Shown here in pieces: positions 60,298 through 64,000 of a DNA stretch of 64,000 bases. The position numbers and the translations under genes were made by a program. The stretch lies in NCBI GenBank assembly GCA_017979445.1, contig CM030718.1, positions 26,903,021 to 26,967,020 on the forward strand. The letters are read 5' to 3'. The notes beneath the pieces were generated by a model. It was not told where the DNA came from and did no database searches. It was given only the letters and a program-made list of their open reading frames with translations. The first letter of the stretch is position 1. The number at the start of each line of letters is the position of its first letter. This stretch comes from Akebia trifoliata (taxonomy: Eukaryota; Streptophyta; Magnoliopsida; Ranunculales; Lardizabalaceae).

Positions 60298-61531
60298 TAA
60301 ATATATATCTCGACTGCTCGATTTTGTATTTATATGTTGAGGTTGTACATTTTTATATGATCCCCATCATAAAAGTGTCTTAAGTAATTGTACTTCTATA
60401 AGTAGATGGTTATTTTTTAACCCATAAATAAAATTAGTTAATAATATTTTCTAAAATTTCCAAGTTTAGAAATGTCATATTCAGTTATGTTGGCATATTT
60501 GACCATGAATTTTATGATCATATAATATTGTTGGCTTGAAAATGATATCGAGTTAGGCCTCGCTTCCACTCTTATTAATGCTTATAGGATCCACGTCACC
60601 AAAATAACACTTCAACCCTCTAGAGCTCAATATGATCTACATCTGATTTCTAGGGGGGAAAAAAATAGAATTGTTTGACTGAGTCAAAGGCTTTCAAAAT
60701 CGATGACGGTTGAACTATCAAATTTAAAATTCAAATACAACTGTGATTTTTTCTTCTTCAAAGTTCTTGAATTTTAGTGTTATATATGAAGAAAAATGAA
60801 ATCATTAAGAATTCTCAGATTTTGAGTACATATCCCATTAGATTTATATAAATTCAAAATATTCATGAATATGGAAAGATAATCAATCAATAAAATATAA
60901 TATTTTAAATTGATGTAAATTTAAGAATTGCAAGATATACGACGAGATACACCATAGCATTGATTTTATGTATCTCATGCACATTATTATAATACATACA
61001 CCTTATCTCTATCAATACATCCCTGTGGCATTTGATCGTGTTTCTGGATGCCACATTGAGATGTAGTTAAGGTACTTCTCTGATTAACTTAGGTAGGATA
61101 GAAGTTCTCAAAAATGTTCTTAATTCTATGAAGTGCAAAAGATACACAAATTAAAAAAATAAAAAAAAAATCATAATATAACATGACAACTTATCTTTGA
61201 TTTTAAGGGGAAAGGAAAGAATTTGATTGATAAGGGAGTGGAGCAATAGATGTATGACATCATCATTTTCATTTCATATCCATATATCTAAGTCAAGATG
61301 GGACCTTTGGCCTTGACTTTTGCTCCATTTCTTTGATCAAATTCCATCTCATTGAATGAGTAAATAATTGAATTGGATCCATATGGATGGCAATTATAGA
61401 ATAAAATATTAACCCTCAATCTTTTATTGATTTAATTGATAAATAATTGTCATATAGTAATATAGTTTTCTTTTGATAAGCAAGTAGGTTAGTGATGAGT
61501 AATATTAGGTGCAGGCGGATTTTAAACTCAG
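60298..61531. other. Intergenic, no gene recognised
   Basis: AT-rich; no conserved frame, tRNA or repeat boundary recognised. Confidence 0.5.
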
Positions 61532-61831
61532 TAGGACTATCAATGGATCGGATTCGGATTGGATTGAGGTCGATTTGGTACCGATCCAATAAGGATCGGA
61601 TTAAACCCTTATTAGATTGGGTTCATTATCGAATCTAAATATTAAGATCCAGTTCTATTCCATTAACAATCGGATCAGGTCCGATCTAGGTAAACTTTAT
61701 ATATCTCAACAAATATATAATATAATTTATATACTTTCTAACACATTATCAGATTGGATCCTTATCAGAATCTAAAACATCGATCCAGACCTGGAATTAT
61801 TGGATCTCAGGTACGATATGATCCATTGATA
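61532..61831. mobile_element. hAT-like MITE, imperfect right end
   Basis: Left TAGGACTATCAATGGATCGG and right GATCCATTGATA are inverted, but the right end lacks the final GTCCTA. Flanks AAACTCAG and AAACTCAC match at 7 of 8. The interior is GATCCGATC-rich, like 59342-59756. Confidence 0.6.
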
Positions 61832-62497
61832 AAACTCACAAACTTTAATCAATTTAACTGCGACGGACGAATGAATATCTGCCTCACTAGTATGGCCTCA
61901 GAGATCACTCGATTGAATTGTCTGCCTACGAGCAACTTACCATCCCGGCCTTCCTTTGACTTGGTCAAAATCATCTACCTAAAAAGTCAAAGTCAAACTA
62001 TGACTTTACCCAAAAATATCCATGATAATTAGCTAATTGTGGGTCCCAATCTTTAATAATAGGACTAATTATAGCCAGCTATTGATGTAGCCATCCATGA
62101 CATACGTCATATTGAATTCAGATGTTTTGAAAGCTGTTATTTTCCTTCAATATGTCTTGTTGTTGCATTATTAGTTTTCTTGACTTTTGTACCCCCTTGG
62201 TATCCCCGGCTATGTTTAGTTAGCTTGATATGGACCTTAATTGGGTTCACCTAAAAGAGGAAAATTATTTGGTCACAAAGCTTTACTTATTAGAGATAAG
62301 GAGTCTCCACAATGGGTTTCTTACAAGTGGATGATTAGAGGACAAAAAGTGTCTCACATCACAAATTTAGATTAATTCAATGTCAATGAAGTTATAAAGA
62401 TGAGTGAAAATGGTGGATTTTATTTATTTTTTTCTTTTTTGTATGCTAGATAATTCTAAAGTCAAATATTTTATTCTCATTGATTTTTGATTTTTCT
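61832..62497. other. Intergenic, no gene recognised
   Basis: The open frame starting 61754 crosses the end of the preceding MITE and has no recognisable domain. Confidence 0.45.
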
Positions 62498-62665
62498 TTT
62501 GGAACTTAGGTATCCGTTCTCTTAGAGCACGGGATTAATTCTTGTGGCACATACAGTCCCCCATCCCAGTCGCTAGGAAGAGCCACGAAGGCGAGATTCG
62601 AACCCAAGACATTTGATTTTAGAGACGTGGTCTTGGCCATCTCACCAACCCTAGCTTGCGGGTTC
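62498..62665 (-). mobile_element. tRNA-derived SINE
   Basis: On the minus strand: A-box-like TTGGTGAGATGGCCAAGACC, B-box-like GGGTTCGAATCTC, then a GTGGCACATACAG-like body ending in an A-rich tract (T run left of 62498). Confidence 0.7.
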
Positions 62666-62946
62666 TATTTTGATTGGTATCATCACTTGAATTATGGATG
62701 TTACAATGAGCAAACTAATCTATCCAATAACTTCGATCTAGATTGAGGATTTAGTTTATATTTGTTATATGGTATTGGATTTGATCCGATCGGACCCAAA
62801 TCCATTGTTGTTGGATTGGTTTTTGGATCTGAATATTTTGACGAGGATCCGATTCTTATTGGATTGATCCATTAATGTATCTAGAGTGAATCAGTTGCTA
62901 GAGAAAATTATAATTATATATTATCTCTGACCTTAACAAACAAATT

Positions 62947-63020
62947 GTCTGGGTGGTGTAGTTGGTCATCACGCTAGTCTCACACACTAGAGGTCCCCGG
63001 TTCGAACCCGGGCTCAGACA
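62947..63020 (+). tRNA. tRNA-Val (anticodon CAC)
   Basis: A 74-nt cloverleaf. The acceptor stem GTCTGGG pairs with CTCAGAC (one G-U pair) and the discriminator base is A. The D arm contains the A box GTGTAGTTGGTCATCAC. The anticodon stem CTAGT/ACTAG encloses loop CTCACAC, giving anticodon CAC at positions 34-36 (reads GTG, valine). The T arm CCCGGTTCGAACCCGGG carries a perfect B box. CCA is not encoded, as expected for a nuclear gene. A T run starting about 13 nt downstream can serve as Pol III terminator. No intron. All stems are complete, unlike the tRNA-like SINE heads elsewhere in the window. Confidence 0.95.
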
Positions 63021-63029
63021 GTTATTCAT

Positions 63030-63042
63030 TTTATTTTTTTTT
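63030..63042 (+). terminator. Pol III T-run terminator of tRNA-Val
   Basis: TTTTATTTTTTTTT shortly after the 3' end of the tRNA gene. Confidence 0.7.
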
Positions 63043-63139
63043 GAAAAATGTATTTTGTTATTTTTATTTGTTTATGTGCATCTCGATTAGTCCAAGTTCC
63101 ACTAGGGTTGCTTCATTTGGATTCCATTTTTGTTTTGTT

Positions 63140-63360
63140 TTTAATAACGAGCTTGTCCAGACTTACGTCCGACTAGGAGGGCTAAATGAGCCAGGGCCGG
63201 AACCAAGGCGTATGGGACCCTCCCCCGGGCACGTGCATTGCCCGAGGGAACACCCTCGTGAGTGACCTCAAGGAAATATTGCTCATATTGGGTATCGAAC
63301 ACACAACCAACGGACTCTCACCGCTTTTTGGATTCGAAATTGCCATTGAGCAAACCCCTT
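63140..63360 (-). mobile_element. tRNA-derived SINE
   Basis: On the minus strand: GGGGTTTGCTCAATGGCAA (A-box-like) and GTGTTCGATACCC (B-box-like), then CACTCACGAGGGTG and a GCCCGGGGGAGGGTCCC body. Same family as 46390-46665 and 57745-57908. It lies just downstream of the tRNA gene. Confidence 0.65.
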
Positions 63361-63589
63361 GGGGTTATTTCATTTGGATTCTAAAATCTAATGTTATATT
63401 TGTTTTAGATTATAAAATCAAAAAAATTATTTATATCATAACTGAATTTCTTGCATTTTTGTATTAAGCTGATTTTTCTTGCTCCATTATATCATGATTC
63501 ACGAATTCAGAAACGGTATAAGAAAAAGGGTATTTTTTTTTTTAATTCCAAATCAATTTCTAAATTCTTCACAAAAAAAAAATGAGATT

Positions 63590-63900
63590 TTGTGAGCTGA
63601 ATATGAGAAATTCCGAGTCTTGTACTCTGTTCATTTTAATTCCCAAAACATGTTTTTCCAGTGTTGTACTATGTTCATTTTAATTCCCAAAACATGTTTT
63701 TCCAATGAATTCGTCACTTTTATAATCTACAAATTCCCGATAAAATACCAGTGATTTTTCCATATCTGTGATCTCGCTGGTAATTTATCAACGAATTCGT
63801 TGATTATAAAAAGTGAAGAATTCACTGACAAAACATGTTTTGGGAATTAAAATGAACAGTGTACCAAAATCGGAATTTTGACATAAGTTGCACACGTTTT
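63590..63900. repeat. Tandem plus inverted repeat
   Basis: A ~45-bp unit (TGTTCATTTTAATTCCCAAA then ACATGTTTTTCCA) is duplicated in tandem at about 63619-63706. It recurs inverted at about 63831-63860 (CATGTTTTGGGAATTAAAAT). An ACGAATTCGTTGA palindrome sits between. Confidence 0.7.
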
Positions 63901-63929
63901 AGGAAATATCTCTAAAGAAAATAAGTGAA

Positions 63930-63966
63930 TGGATGAGAATAAGTAAAAGTTGGGTGCCAATAGAAG

Positions 63967-63975
<9 letters not shown>
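63930..63975. mobile_element. Right end of a family E MITE
   Basis: GAATAAGTAAAAGTTGGGTG followed by CCAATAGAAGCTCTCTCTC matches the right ends at 9600 and 25852. It runs into CT and TA microsatellites at the window end. Confidence 0.6.

Positions 63976-64000
<25 letters not shown>

Overview
This is a nuclear window from a flowering plant, most likely a eudicot. It is AT-rich, genes are split by GT-AG introns, gene density is low, and MITEs, SINEs and small LTR elements are abundant. The species cannot be fixed from the sequence. The ABC transporter most resembles Nicotiana PDR1-type proteins as I recall them, a weak hint of an asterid or asterid-like eudicot.

Four protein genes and one tRNA gene are well supported. 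(1) A tRNA dimethylallyltransferase of the plant IPT2 type, minus strand, 11 exons, 2923-10180, 489 codons. (2) A short coiled-coil DUF662 / RAB6-interacting-golgin-like protein, minus strand, 4 exons, 12365-14583, 169 codons. (3) A growth-regulating factor (GRF3/4 class, QLQ + WRC) with a miR396 site, plus strand, 4 exons, 28267-32718, 377 codons. (4) A full-size PDR/ABCG transporter, minus strand, 20 exons, 36377-44720, 1461 codons. (5) tRNA-Val(CAC), plus strand, 62947-63020. All four protein models keep the reading frame through every splice junction, so all look intact. They are not functionally linked: tRNA modification/cis-zeatin supply, a microtubule- or Golgi-associated adaptor, leaf-growth transcription control, and plasma-membrane export.

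Layout: 0-2.9 kb repeats; 2.9-10.2 kb IPT2 with transposon-filled introns; 10.2-12.3 kb repeats including a SINE with a perfect 16-bp target duplication; 12.4-14.6 kb DUF662 gene with a SINE next to a splice donor; 14.8-27.8 kb gene-free; 28.2-32.7 kb GRF; 33.3-35.6 kb nested transposons including a solo LTR with a perfect 5-bp duplication; 36.4-44.7 kb PDR transporter with a tandem TRIM in one intron; 45-62.9 kb gene-free repeats; 62.9-63.0 kb tRNA-Val; then repeats to the end.

The most striking pattern is a superfamily of about 20 long fold-back (hairpin) elements. They share terminal bases (GAGTCGTG or close) and mostly a common hairpin apex (around ACCATAGAT and CTCGGGATACAC), while the arms between end and apex belong to at least four unrelated sequence types. 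Several have perfect 9-bp target duplications, which points to Mutator-type mobilisation.
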